Positions 34,998 through 45,807 of a DNA stretch of 64,000 bases are shown here, piece after piece. The notes beneath the pieces were generated by a model. It did not search any database. It was not told where the DNA came from and saw nothing but the letters and a program-made list of their open reading frames with translations. The stretch is from contig NC_053116.1 of the NCBI RefSeq assembly GCF_010015445.1, positions 4,725,568 through 4,789,567 of the forward strand, written 5' to 3'. The translations under genes and the position numbers were made by a program. The stretch comes from Perca fluviatilis. Lineage: Eukaryota; Chordata; Actinopteri; Perciformes; Percidae. Position 1 is the stretch's first letter, and the number at the start of each line of letters is the position of its first letter.

Positions 34998-35171
34998 ATG
35001 GAGAATATAGCAGATATACAACACAGGGAAGAGCCTTTTGAGTTATATGGTCGTCCTTATTTATTCGAATCCGAGTATACAGTCGAAGAACTAGCCTCAC
35101 AAGAGTTGAAAAGAACGAGACAGACAGAGGGGCAACAGGCAGATGAACTTGCTGCTCCAAGCGCAAGCTAA
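34998..35171 (+). CDS. 57-aa ORF in the complete ISL2EU-like copy
   Basis: Same frame and length as the ORF at 15-188. Here the frame is also open upstream to 34,962, so it could be part of a longer exon. It keeps the EEPFELYGRPYLFESEYT segment, followed by a basic/Gln tail. Conservation between copies shows common origin, not function. Confidence 0.35.
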   Translation: MENIADIQHREEPFELYGRPYLFESEYTVEELASQELKRTRQTEGQQADELAAPSAS

Positions 35172-35269
35172 AGCTATCCTTCAGTAACTGGAAGACATAG
35201 CCACACCACCACCGTATTGTTATTGGGATGATTATCACAGAAGCCTGGCTGACTACACTCACCGGACGG

Positions 35270-35454
35270 CAGAGGTGTATAGTCCAGGTGCCAGAAAGTA
35301 AAAATCCTGCCATGTTTTTGGATCTGCCTCTACATCTAGAACAGGTGTTTTCACTAACGAGCTCATCTACCTGGTAGAGGAGCTGGTTTAGTGATGGTTG
35401 GGACAGCTGCTGGACAGGATTTCTACTTTCTGGCACCTGGACTATACACCTCTG
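35270..35454. mobile_element. 185-bp hAT MITE
   Basis: The TIR is CAGAGGTGTATAGTCCAGGT at the left, and about 40 bp match inverted at the right. The 8-bp duplication CCGGACGG lies at 35,262-35,269 and 35,455-35,462. The paralogous position at 286-293 has a single CCGGACGG and no insertion. Confidence 0.97.
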
Positions 35455-35722
35455 CCGGACGGCAGCTAACGGCTAGCGGGGCAAGCTAGCTACCGGCAGG
35501 ATCGAGACAGGGACCAGGGTAGGTGAATTTAAACAATGTCTGAAGAAGATGATAGTATTATTATTATTATTATTATTATTACATTTTATTTAGTGTTATT
35601 TATGTGAAACTAATGAAACTTTCCGCTCGTCTAATACACTATTTAGCTTGTGCTTTCGGTGATTCTGCCGTCCGTCATGGCGTCGTCACGTGTTTGTGGT
35701 CACGTGTTTGCAAAGGGTCTAT

Positions 35723-35912
35723 ATGTCAATGAGCTTACCCCAAGCCCCCAGGAAGAGCGCCATGTCTATATGCCAACATGGGCTTAGCGGATAACGGTGG
35801 TACTGCACCCCATGGCCCAGAAAGACTTTTCACATAGACATTACATAGCGAAAGAAAAGTCTATATTTCAGCGGATAATTTGTTTATATCAACTTACCAG
35901 CTTGAACAATGA
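35723..35912 (-). repeat. Inner right arm, proximal part
   Basis: Inverse of 33,780-33,995 in the sections 35,735-35,890 (CCCATGGCCCAGAAAGACTT, GTCTATATTTCAGCGGATAA). It ends with GA at 35,911-35,912, the target duplication of the 6.2-kb element. Confidence 0.8.
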
Positions 35913-36003
35913 CCCAGTAAGCACACATACGTCGGCACGACGTATGCAATTGATCGCTTCGTCTGCAATTGATCGCGGGTCATAAAGAAGAATAATGAAG
36001 CAT

Positions 36004-37000
36004 CGTTTATTGAGCGTCTGGACGTCTTATTACGATCGCAATCTATACATCGCAGCGACGTATTAACTATGTCGGTGAGATGTATTAAAAGTTCCTCAGT
36101 TGTTCACGTGTCATTTGGAAGAATCGTTTATTGAGTGTCTGGACGTCTTATTATGATCACAATCTATACATCGCAGCGACGTATTAACTATGTCGGTGAG
36201 ATGTATTAAAGTGCCCATATTATGAAAAAATCACTTTTTCTGGGATTTGGGGTGTTCTTTTGTGTCTCTGGTGCTTCCACACACATACAAACTTTGAAAA
36301 AAATCCATCCATGCTGTTTTGAGTGAGATACAGTTTCTGAATGTGTCCTGCCTTCAGTCTCCTAGTGAGCTGTTCAAAATCGGCCTCGGACTGTGACGTC
36401 ACAGTCCGAAATGAGCTGACTAACCACAACCGTTAGCTCGTTAGCATGCTAACCGTTAGCATTAGCATGCTAACGCTAATGCTAACGGTAGCATGCTACG
36501 TCGTTCTCAATAGCAAAGCACTGCTACAACACACACAAGTTCACCATAATCTGCAAAAGAACTACTTACATGTGCGCCCTCATTTAGAAGTCTCCCAGCT
36601 AATCCTGCCTTGTAACTGACCAAAGTTGGAGAAACAGGCTCTCTTTTACTGTCTCTAGAGTTAACTAGCTGACATGATCTACATCTGAACTACTGAGCAT
36701 GTGCGAGTGCAATCAAAGATAGTACAGAAGAAGAAGATGAAAAGAGGTCTCACTCTGTAGCTAAAACAGAAACCAGGTGAAAAGAGGATCTACAGCAGTG
36801 AGAGAGAGCTGTGCAGTACAACAACAATATGGTGTTTTTTGAAAATTAAACCATGTAAACCTATTCTGGTACAACCTTAAAATACAGTTATGAACCTGAA
36901 AATGAGCATAATATGGGCGCTTTAACGGTTCCTCAGTTGTTCGCGGGTCATTTGGAAGCATCGTTTATTGAGCGTCTGGATGTCTTTACTGTACACACAC
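36004..37000. repeat. 121-bp tandem repeat, three units, third split by a MITE
   Basis: CGTTTATTGAGYGTCTGGA starts units at 36,004, 36,125 and 36,962. Subtracting the 712-bp MITE plus one TTAA (716 bp) puts the third unit exactly 121 bp after the second. Each unit includes CTATACATCGCAGCGACGTA. Confidence 0.93.
36210..36921. mobile_element. TTAA-target MITE
   Basis: Ends AGTGCCCATATTATG and, inverted, AGCGCCCATATTATG. TTAA lies outside at 36,206-36,209 and 36,922-36,925. Unit 1 of the surrounding 121-bp repeat keeps the uninterrupted ATGTATTAAAAGTTCCTCAG. The interior has a GCTAACGGTTAGCATGCTAA palindrome (36,430-36,500). Confidence 0.95.
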
Positions 37001-38390
37001 ACTGTTGATGTGATGGACAGTGAATCTGAATTCTGCCCAACAACATATTCGCGCCACAGTCGATAAAGGAAGGGGAAAAAAAGTTGCCAGTCTACGAAGG
37101 GTTAGGATGGAGACTGCTTCTTTGCTGCTGTCAAATACCATGGTAAGCACTATTTCATCTTAACGTAACGTTCATACAAATATTTTCGACGTTTTCTCAT
37201 GTGGAAATTGGTGTTCATCGGACTAAAAACAACATATGTTATTAAGTTACGCCATGTCATGGTTTAAAGTAACTTTAGAGCCGTTAGATCAGGCTGACAT
37301 CGCACTAGCCGCCCTTTTTCACATTCATTTAAAATCAAAATATCCGTGCTCTAGCTAGTTAGCTTGCTATATGTACTAATCTGAATGAATCTGAATGAAA
37401 GTTAACGTTAGCTGCTATGTCAGTTGCAGTACATGCCAGTAACGTTAGCTAACGTGAGGCTGCTAGCTATAGCTAATTGAACGTTACCCGATATCCCTTA
37501 ACGTTAATTTTAGCTAGCTAGCGAGCTAAAAGTAACTGAGTGCTGCACCTCAGTCATACTTTGCTCATATCGGTTAATTAGATTTTTGTTTTGGCTTTAA
37601 TGGAACTGAAATCTCAACAGGGAACATTTAAAGCTGAAGACTTGTTATATAATCAAAATGTAGCTAGCTAAAGGTAAATTCGGCATGTAGCGTTAGCTAG
37701 CTATCTAGCTAATCTGCCAACTAACGTTAAATCATATTTAAAAAAGGTGAAGAGGTTCAGGGGCCGTCTAATGGCATGCTAACGTTCGTACTTATTACAT
37801 TGTGATTGTAATAATTTATTTTTACCCTGCTTATTAACTAAATGACACTATGTAAAATTAGTTTAGGACAGTTTAGCTAGTAAGACTGGTTCGTTTCTGT
37901 ACACTCGGCATTAAATCTGGTTAACAACTGATTTTGAAAATGGGGTTGGGAATGCCAACGGTCATAAAACATCAGTTATTAGCTAGATGGTGCCCGTTTT
38001 CGTGGGCTAAGGTTAGCCTTCAAAACACTAATGAGAATCGTCACCTGTTACCATGATTTTCTTGCTGATATATCACTAACGTTGATTAATTAAAATAAAA
38101 ACAATTTACCTGGCAAGCTAGCGTTAGCTTAATGTAGTTACTGTCCAGTCACTTAATTTTAAGTTTTACTTTTTGTTGAAGCTAAATTGACCATAAGCCT
38201 AACTGACATTAGCGGTTTATAATCGGCTTTAACAGGGACTAAACACGTTCGATTGACATATTGAATCACATTTGACTTTGAGATCAATACAATTATCAAT
38301 ATCACAATAATTTAATCGGTATATTGCTTTTTTCCCGTTTTTCCGTTAGAACGATGTAGCTATATGTGTGCATCTGTAAGATGTATGAAA
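37001..38390. other. No certain gene; one leader-like exon
   Basis: AT-rich, with many TTAGCTAGC words. ATGGAGACTGCTTCTTTGCT at 37,108 runs to a GTAAGC donor at 37,140 and could be a leader exon of the relic gene at 38.8 kb. There is no homology support. Confidence 0.3.
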
Positions 38391-38551
38391 TACTTTGGAA
38401 CGATGTATATATACGTCGCGGAGAGAGCGGCTACATGTCGTTGAAACGTACAGCAGCGACGTCCGGGGACGTCGTGCCAGTGAGCAAACGAGCAATCTAC
38501 TACGTATCCCCGATGAATTTGCCAATACATCGTGGCGACGTATGTGTGATA
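38391..38551 (+). repeat. Second copy of the element's right subterminal region
   Basis: AACGATGTATATATACGTCG through GCGACGTATGTGTG repeats 41,967-42,132 in direct orientation. The real right end continues into CTTACTGGG, whereas this one continues into ATATAATG, so it is an internal partial end. Confidence 0.8.
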
Positions 38552-38812
38552 TAATGTTTATAGCAAGGGTAACTTTGGTAAACTGTTAGTTGATGTTTGT
38601 TTGCTTGTTTGTTTCACTAGTTATCCCTCATTAAAAAGGGGGTTCTTGCTAAGAATATCACCATCTTCTACAAAATGTCAGGAATACACTGTGTTCATTG
38701 CGAAACTGTAGTTACAATACTAAAAATACTGCATCCTCACAAAAGAGCAGTATTTTTTGATAGTAGCTTTCACATAGTGTGTCTGTTTTTATGTTGGTAT
38801 AATGTATAGTGG

Positions 38813-39800
38813 AAGATCAGAAAACGTCGGCAGGAGGTGGGAGAGAAGGCAATGCAGAGATGAAGGACATCATACCACAATAATAGTTGTGTGTATAAGC
38901 CTGATCAACAAGTGAAAAGAGTCAGGTATGTTATTGTCATATTAGTTTGTTGCAAGATGCAAATTACACACCTGTAATCTGAATCTATCTAGTATTTGGG
39001 GCAGGCGCAGTGCCACTCATGATTCTTATGTGTTGCTCTATTTTTTTAACCCCCTGTGTGTTTAAGGGGTCCTAGACTTTCTCTATCTATCACATTGTAC
39101 TTGAATTATTAATTACCTCTGTATATTATTCTCTTTCAGATAAGAGGAAAGAGTTTGAAAACTGATTTGACGACCACTGCTGAATTGGCCTGCTAAGAGG
39201 AAGAGGCACTAATGATTCCAAAAGAGGAAGCCAAAGAAGACCTACACAGACTTTGAAATGGGTAGGTAAAAAACTATTATTAAATCATATCCATCTATCA
39301 ACAGTAAATATTTTGTTGTACTTAAGTTACATTTTGTATTCAAATGTAACCCTAATGTGCAGTGAATGAGATATACCACACATCCTTCTTGCTGCTGCCA
39401 GACTTTATAATCAACACTGCTCCAAGTAGACCACACGCACCCTATCTGACAATTTACTCACGTGCAACATCAATGTACACCATTTTTTATGCAATATCAA
39501 TAACTCCTCTGTGCAATACTGTGAATACCGTATTATTAAACTTTCTGTCTGTACACTGAACAGTTTTAACTGCTTTATTCTTGCGTTTTTACTGATGCTT
39601 TTGTCATTGCACTTTCCTTTTGGTGCAGTATCACTGAAAATGTCCTCCACTGTGGGATTAATTAAGGATCTTATCTTGTTTTAAATTTTTATATGTTTGT
39701 ATTTTTCAGATCTCTCAATTGCCATGATGACCAAGATATTCAACGGGAAAATGTGGAAAGCTGCCATATTCCCAGTCATTACTTTGCCAAATCTTCTGTG
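38813..39800 (+). pseudogene. Relic of a DUF4806-type gene (three exons)
   Basis: Three segments align in order with exons of the minus-strand gene at 55-60 kb. 38,813-38,935 matches exon 1 (TGTATAG acceptor, GAGAAGGCAA, CATCATACCA). 39,140-39,261 matches exon 2 (CAG|ATAAGAGGAAAGAGTTTG..., GACCACTGCTGA, GAAATGG|GTAGGT). 39,720-39,800 matches exon 8 (GGGAAAATGTGGAAAGCTGC, CTGTG|GTAAGT). Stops and frameshifts (for example TGA after KRKEFEN) show it is dead. Splice sites are kept at the same places. Exons 3-7 and 9 were not found. Confidence 0.7.
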
Positions 39801-40053
39801 GTAAGTTTACAAAATCGTAATTGAAAATGGGAGTAGGAAGTAAAGAGAGGGTAGCATAAAATGACACCTTTGGTTTCAAAAGTAAATACTTTTTAAATAA
39901 TTGTGATTACTATGAAACCTTGATGTTAGCCCTTTTAGAGAGAAAGTTATGGTATTTTTTATGGGACGATTTATAACATGCTATTTAAAGCTTTAATTTA
40001 CAAAGTGATCTAAATACATATTGTCAGAATGGCACTTTAACAGCGGTTGAGGC

Positions 40054-40260
40054 TAGATGGGATACAGCTACGGTGACGACAGTTACGTTTAGGCACCAAA
40101 ACGACTTGTTAAGTTCAGGAAACAGATTGTGGTTTGCATAAAAAACTCTAGAGGAATGAAACAGGTTTTCCTGGGTGAAAGTATAACAAATATATTATTA
40201 TATTAGTCTAGATTTTGCGGGATTTTTGCGTAACTTTTGGTCGTAGCTGTATCCCTTCTA
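40054..40260. mobile_element. 207-bp MITE
   Basis: TAGATGGGATACAGCTACG at the left and TAGAAGGGATACAGCTACG inverted at the right. No target duplication is clear. A second possible exon-like segment (CAG|CAGCACCACGGAGGACCC, 40,579-40,697) lies downstream and is unassigned. Confidence 0.75.
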
Positions 40261-41236
40261 CCGTAAACAGCCCACCTTGAACTTCTTCCTAAATGAAACT
40301 GCACAGACCGCAGCGCCCCCTACTGACCAAATGTCCTTACTGTTCAATTATATTTAAAGGCTGAATTGGAGCTTCTGAGGAAAATTTAGCAGAGAATTTA
40401 ACTACGTTAACGACATTTGGCTTGCCATATTCTACTTGCCATATTCTTCAATTCACATCTGCAAAAAAAATATTACTCAACCACTTCTTAAAAACAAAGG
40501 GAGATGAAACAAAAAATGTATTAAAAGATACTTCTTCAAATAACGCACAAAACCCAAATCTTTTGTTCTTGTCACTGCAGCAGCACCACGGAGGACCCTA
40601 CTTTCCTGAGTACGAAGCCGGCCATCAAGGAGTTCCCCGACTGGCAACAGACTGGAGCAAAGGCTGTAGCAGGGACAGCATTTTCTTTTGCTACTGAAAT
40701 AATTTACATTATGATAGAAAGTGGACAATATAGTGTGACAATTAGTTTTTTTTCTCCAACATGTACACACTGCTGTTGTGAAGCAGTGATATACAGCTCA
40801 CGAGTGTGTAGTCAAAAGAGAGAAATACTGTATATTTCAGCGACTCCTACAGATTAAGAAAAATAATGAATTTTGTTAATAAATAAATGTTATTCTTGGC
40901 TCAATTGTTAAGTGTTTGGGTTCAAATAACATTACCATGATCCCATAGGCATCCAAAAATTGAGAAAGTGACGTTTTTTAAAACTGAAACAAGGTGTTTG
41001 ACATCCTGTTGTGTGTGCAAGCCCTTTTTATTGCCACGGGTTTACAGACAGTCTCTAATAATTGGGTATCACCTGGAACACAGCCAATAATCGAGAGACA
41101 CACCCACCAAACGAGAGAAAACATAACTCAAGCCGTTGCACCCCGTTCCCAGGAAACGTGCGTGCCCCAGCTCTTTGCCTGAGGGGAAGCCCACAGTCTC
41201 AGACTTAAAAAAAAACAACCTGATTTAAGCTTTTAA

Positions 41237-41382
41237 CCCTTGTGTTGACTTCGGGTCAAATCGACCCGTTTTCAACTTTTGTTTTATATCAGAAAATATG
41301 GGACGTAGAAATAAGCGCTGAAAATGTGTAGAAGAAAAATTTAATAATTTTTTTTCAAGGTTGACGGGAAGACAACACAAGG
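41237..41382. mobile_element. TTAA MITE of the CCCTTGTGTTG family, decayed
   Basis: TTAA (41,233-41,236) precedes CCCTTGTGTTGACTTCGGGT. The right end reads GACAACACAAGG in inverse, but its TTAA is lost. It is the same family as the better preserved copy at 48,421-48,525. Confidence 0.8.
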
Positions 41383-41728
41383 TAGTGTTTTTGTACATTA
41401 GCCCTTAGTATAGACCACAGTAGGATAATTATCCCCAAATCTAGCTACATACAAGAATATATTTTAATGTGTTACAGTGTGCTATTTTCTATAATGATTT
41501 GAACTTGTGTAAATTGTCTTTGAGTACCCTGAAAAGCGCTTTATAAATAAAATGTATTATTATAAGTAATTGTGTATGGTTTATCTATCTTACTTTAGCA
41601 ATTCAATTTAGTAAAGATATTTAAAGTAATTGTGTGTGTGACCTATACTGACCAGTTTTGTTAAATGGATTAATGCAGGATCTATTGATCTGCACATCTT
41701 CCTGACATCTGTACTACGTATAACAGAT

Positions 41729-42008
41729 GTCAGGAAGATGTACCTGAGACTGCATCTGTAAGATGTATAGCAGATGTTAGAACGACGTATATAAGCGTAC
41801 ATCTCTACGATGTATTGCATACGTTAGAACGACGTATATAAGCGTACATCTCTACGATGTATTGCGTACGTTAGAACGATGTATATTGCCTGCATCTCTA
41901 CGACGTATGGCATACGTTAGAACGATGTATATTGCCTGCATCTCTACGACGTATGGCATACGTTAGAACGATGTATATATGTATACGTCGCGGAGAGAGC
42001 GGCTATAT
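41729..42008. repeat. 46-47-bp tandem array
   Basis: Six units begin GTTAG/GTCAG at 41,729, 41,776, 41,823, 41,870, 41,916 and 41,962. Unit text is GTTAGAACGACGTATATAAG then CGTACATCTCTACGATGTAT. The ACGTAT/ATACGT core occurs in both orientations, so each unit is a small dyad. It lies 130-400 bp from the right TIR. Confidence 0.93.
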
Positions 42009-42140
42009 GTCGCTGAAACGTAGCGCAGCGACGTCGCGGGGACGTTGTGCCAGTGAGCAAACTACCAAAATACTACGTATCCCCGATGCATTCTGATTAC
42101 ATCGCCAATATGTCGCCGCGACGTATGTGTGCTTACTGGG

Positions 42141-42566
42141 GAAAGGGTCCTTGTTTAAAACGTTATGTTTTTAACATTTTTAACATTCCAGAATTATTAA
42201 ATTTGAAATGATGAACGCGCATAATGGACGCGAGCAGACCCACAGGACTGCGCACGCCCGCTCACATGACTGTTCTCTGAGCTCATGTAGCTAGCTGTAA
42301 TAATGGATATAGCTAATGGGTGTAATTCACCATGTGTTCTATCAATACGTCCATGGTATTATCTTATGAAGTTATGATACATCCGAGGGATGTATGCATG
42401 TTGTAAAGCCTGTTACGTGGATGTAACGTCATTAGCGTTTCCCAAACTGGCGGGGCTATCGGCTAGCTAGCTAGTTGCTAACATCAGGTTAGCTAGCATG
42501 GCTGTATTAAGATCATGCCTACATAACGTTACTACAGACATAGTGATTACATGGCTTTGGTTCTCT
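42141..42566 (-). repeat. Inner right arm, distal part
   Basis: Inverse of 33,278-33,740. It runs from GAAAGGGTCCTTGTTTAAAA to GGCTTTGGTTCTCT. It is directly continuous with the outer right arm, with no gap. Confidence 0.85.
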
Positions 42567-43072
42567 CTTATGATACACCCGAGGGCTGTATGCTGTAAAG
42601 CTTGTAACGTGGATGAGAGATAAAGCCATGGATGAGCTCTGTTCCCGAAACTGCAGGCTAACTGCTAGCGCTAGCTAGCTAGCTAGTAGCACGACATAAT
42701 GATTAAATCTCCTTGGTTGTCTAGCTAAATACATCTATTGTTTATTTAGCTAAGCATGTAAACGAAAACGAAAACACAATGTTTAACGTTAGTGAATATT
42801 TTAGACAATGACAACGCCACTTGTAAGAGCCACGAGAGATAACCTCATGAACGAGCATGTTGCTACCGGTTGCTAAGACAACACAAACAAATTGTTGCTA
42901 GTGCGCATGGCCAAGAATGCGGAAAAGCCGAGCTCCATGTTTGCATAATGCGCTTTTGAGCACTCTCATTGGAACGTACGGGGCTTCCCGCCGAACACTG
43001 TATCCAGTTCTCTTAATACATCCATGGGCTTCCCGCCGAACACTGTATCCAGTTCTCTTAATACATCCATGG
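42567..43072 (-). repeat. Outer right arm of the large inverted repeat
   Basis: Inverse of 19,470-19,948. It has its own small tandem duplication of the outermost 47 bp or so (GGGCTTCCCGCCGAACACTG at 42,978 and 43,026), giving two copies of the CTCTTAATACATCCATGG end. Confidence 0.83.
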
Positions 43073-43690
43073 CTTACCCAAGGGGGTAAGCTTCGCTTCA
43101 GAACTCGAACATCCCATGGGATCGCTTTGTTGCTACAAAGCATTCCGCTGACCGCCATTTTGTTTTTACGTCACTTGACAGCGAATAACTTTACATCTGA
43201 AGCGTTTAAAGACTCTATTTGTCCATTGTTTATTTCTACAGAAACACGAAAATGTATAAAAGGCTCCATTACCTTGTACCTCACGTTATGATTCCGTAGC
43301 AGATGTTTTTGTGAAAATAGGCTAACGATTGCGTCATAACCAAGTGACTTACTGTCGCACAGTAGAGGAATTACCGTATAGTACAGGATAAGCTCGCAGG
43401 CAGTTTGGACTTACATTAGCTGTTTAGGTTTAATGACTAATGTTAACTAGCATGTTAGTGATCAATAATTACCCTGTGCCTATGTTATCTCCTTACATAT
43501 ACCTACACTCTCCGTCTCTGTAAGATTGGGAACGATTGAGATTTCTCTTGGCACAGCTACCAGAAGACTTCCAACTTTCAGACACGTTGCTCATGTCACA
43601 TTTACGTTGTCTCTGTCAGTTGGAGGCTGCGCAGTAAAGCAAGTGATCACCGGAAAAGTGCTTCTAATAGCCTTCACTGGTCTCCGTCCA
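43073..43690. other. No gene identified
   Basis: About 43,090-43,290 is GC-balanced and open on the plus strand (RFRTRTSHGIALLLQS...), but I recognise no domain. The last 9 bp (43,691-43,699, GAGCAACGG) form the direct repeat before the next element. Confidence 0.35.
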
Positions 43691-43838
43691 GAGCAACGGA
43701 GGCGGGTATGGCTGCAGCCTGGAGCGTCCCATGTCATGCGGTCCCGTCACATGCGGTCCCGTCTCATGCCGAGGCTTTCCAACGGTAAGTTCAGAGGGTC
43801 AAAAATACAAAACCGCGAATTATTTTCCAGATTTCCAG

Positions 43839-45680
43839 ATGGAGTCACCAGAGTCATGGGTAAGTTCATGATCACGTTTGTTGCAATCAATTGAAAAACG
43901 TTTAAACTGTTAAAGTAGCAATTTTAGCCATACATAGTTTGCTGATTTCTGGATGTTATTGTTGCGTCCCTGATGTTAACGTACATTTGATGAAACCTGC
44001 ATCAGCGTTGGTTGACATTTGTTAGCGAATGTTAGCTAACGTTACCTAGAGCAATTTATGGTTGCAGACTCTGATGGTTGCTTTCTGTGATTGTCCTTAA
44101 GGTACACATCAGTGTCTTTAAAAGAAATAGCACACCCCCGGTGACACGATGCACGGTGTGCTGTACCGACCATCATTGCCCCCTTTGCCCCATTTCCATA
44201 TACAAGCCCCGGTGTAGGGCAAAGGTTTTGCAGCACATGGAGGTGCATGTAAAGAATGCCATTCAACATGAAGGTTAGTTCCCTCCATCAGCTTTGTGCT
44301 ATGCCATTATCATTTGTTTGTTTGTAACGACTGGTACTTAGTAAGCTTACTAATAGTAACTTTACATACTAGTTGCTTTATTTTATTGGGTAAGCACGTA
44401 ATGCTTTTGTCCCTTCATAGATTTCTTCATAACAAAATGCCACCAGGCTTGCAGGAGTGGAAGCAGTGGTCACTTCCACTGCCCTTTCTGCCTCAAGACC
44501 ACAATAAAAAGGCAGGCTATACAGAGGCATTTGCCGATCTGTAGGCCACCTCTCCATGATGCCCAGTTGAATGCTGATGCAGACTGCAGAGAGATGGGCA
44601 TCAATTCCCAGACAGAGGAGTGCAAAGGTCTGAAATCACTCTCCATTTTCTGTGGAGCTGCACTTGGCTGTGTTCACTTAATACTTTTAGCTGATTGTCA
44701 GTTTGATTATCAATTCTCTGCAGCAGGATCTGTGAACCTACCTCATCTCGGCACTGACAAACTGCCTGTATCAGTGAGTATATGTGTGTCTGTTTATAAA
44801 GAGAAAACTATCTGTGTGAATGTTTAGTGTGTTTTTCAAACCTGTGTGTGTCTGTGTCAGGTACAGTATAGTGAAATACAAGGACAAAGAGACCCAGCAG
44901 AGAGACCCCAAGACCCACTGCCAGAATCCTTCTTGCCGTTCCTTCTTGCTAACCTGGCCAACCCTCCCTGCAGAGTGCGCTGTGCAAATTTGCCAAATGT
45001 AGTTTGTCCTCACTGTAATGTGCAGTTCCAAAGAAAAAATATGAAGAAGCTATTAAAAGAAGATATTAAAATCAGATATAAGTAATGTGTCTTTTTCCAA
45101 CATTTCATTCTGATTAACAGGTAACCGGAAGAATCCTTTTACTGTCCATCCCAGCTATCATTTTTGGGCACCTTGGATTGGGCAAGGCACACGAAGGTCC
45201 AACACTGTGCTAAACACAGAGTTTTTAAAAGCTCAAGGTCCAAGAAACTCAGCAGAGGCAGATGACATCAATATTACTGAAGACAGACTCTCAAATGAAT
45301 TGATGAATTTGAAGGTATCCTCCACATAGTTTGTATCACCCTTTATTTGGTTCTTTTCACAAAGGACTCTCATGGAATCTTTGTCTGTTATAGGCCTACA
45401 AACTGCAGGACAGTTGTATGGAAGCAACGTGTCTTTTTGATGCAGTTGAATAGATTGAAGTCACAACAATAGGCCTAAATGTTAGTGGGGATAATATAAC
45501 ACATTGTCAACCCACGTTTACTGTATTTATTCTTTCCCTTGACCTACACAGGTGGATGCAGTACGTACACTCTGTAAGGAATGTGGTGTCGACTCTTGTG
45601 GTTCTAAGATCTAATTCTGCGCCTCAGAACCGAAATGCAAAATAGACAGGCCTACGACCAAGTGTTTCAGAAGATCTGGG
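43839..45680 (+). pseudogene. KDZ-like protein: leader and Cys-cluster exons
   Basis: A short start exon (ATG 43,839; MESPESW, GTAAGT donor at 43,860). An exon to 44,273 has VTRCTVCCTDHHCPLC and HMEVHVKNAIQH (C2H2-like). An exon from 44,421 reads FITKCHQACRSGSSGHFHC followed by PFCLKTTIKRQAIQRHLPIC, a second finger. An exon near 44,990-45,085 has VVCPHCNVQFQRKNMKKLL. 45,121-45,315 reads NPFTVHPSYHFWAPWIGQGT. 45,552-45,660 has CKECGVDSCGSKI, then a TAA stop (45,612), with CASEPKC beyond. The ordered Cys clusters fit the CxC modules of KDZ/HMGXB3 proteins. Confidence 0.6.
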
Positions 45681-45807
45681 GAGCATCAGGTGACAGCTTT
45701 ACATTTTTCTGGCTTTGTCGGTTTTATGTATTCCTGTAAATACATATTAACTTTACATTTATATACTTCTTATTCCTAATGGTTTAATCCTTTACTATTC
45801 ATCCAGG

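Larger units (their letters stand above)
34001..35720 (+). mobile_element. ISL2EU-like element, complete copy
   Basis: The ends are AGACCCTTTGCACGTGAC and, inverted, AGACCCTTTGCAAACACGTG. AT lies on both sides (33,999-34,000; 35,721-35,722). Inner sequences are also partly inverted (34,680-34,840 against 35,185-35,500, around CACAGAAGCCTG). It carries the 57-aa ORF and an hAT MITE. No YqaJ nuclease or other transposition gene is present, so it is non-autonomous. Confidence 0.7.
35913..42140 (+). mobile_element. 6.2-kb TIR element, CACTA/EnSpm-like by structure
   Basis: A perfect 22-bp TIR begins CCCAGTAAGCACACATACGT at both ends. The 2-bp GA duplication is at 35,911-35,912 and 42,141-42,142. 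The inverted arm at 33,739-33,745 shows a single GA at the empty site. Both subterminal regions are full of ACGTAT/ACGTC words and tandem repeats (121-bp units at the left, 47-bp units at the right), a habit of CACTA elements. It contains exon relics of a DUF4806-type gene (38.8-39.8 kb) and three MITEs. No transposase could be read, so the superfamily is an inference. Confidence 0.7.

Noticed and set aside
41729..42008. CRISPR-like regular repeat spacing
   Set aside because: Units are contiguous tandem repeats without unique spacers, in a eukaryotic transposon end.
43526..43894. 122-codon ORF at the left end of the KDZ-like element
   Set aside because: It crosses the direct repeat and the TIR, so it is a chance frame over the element border.
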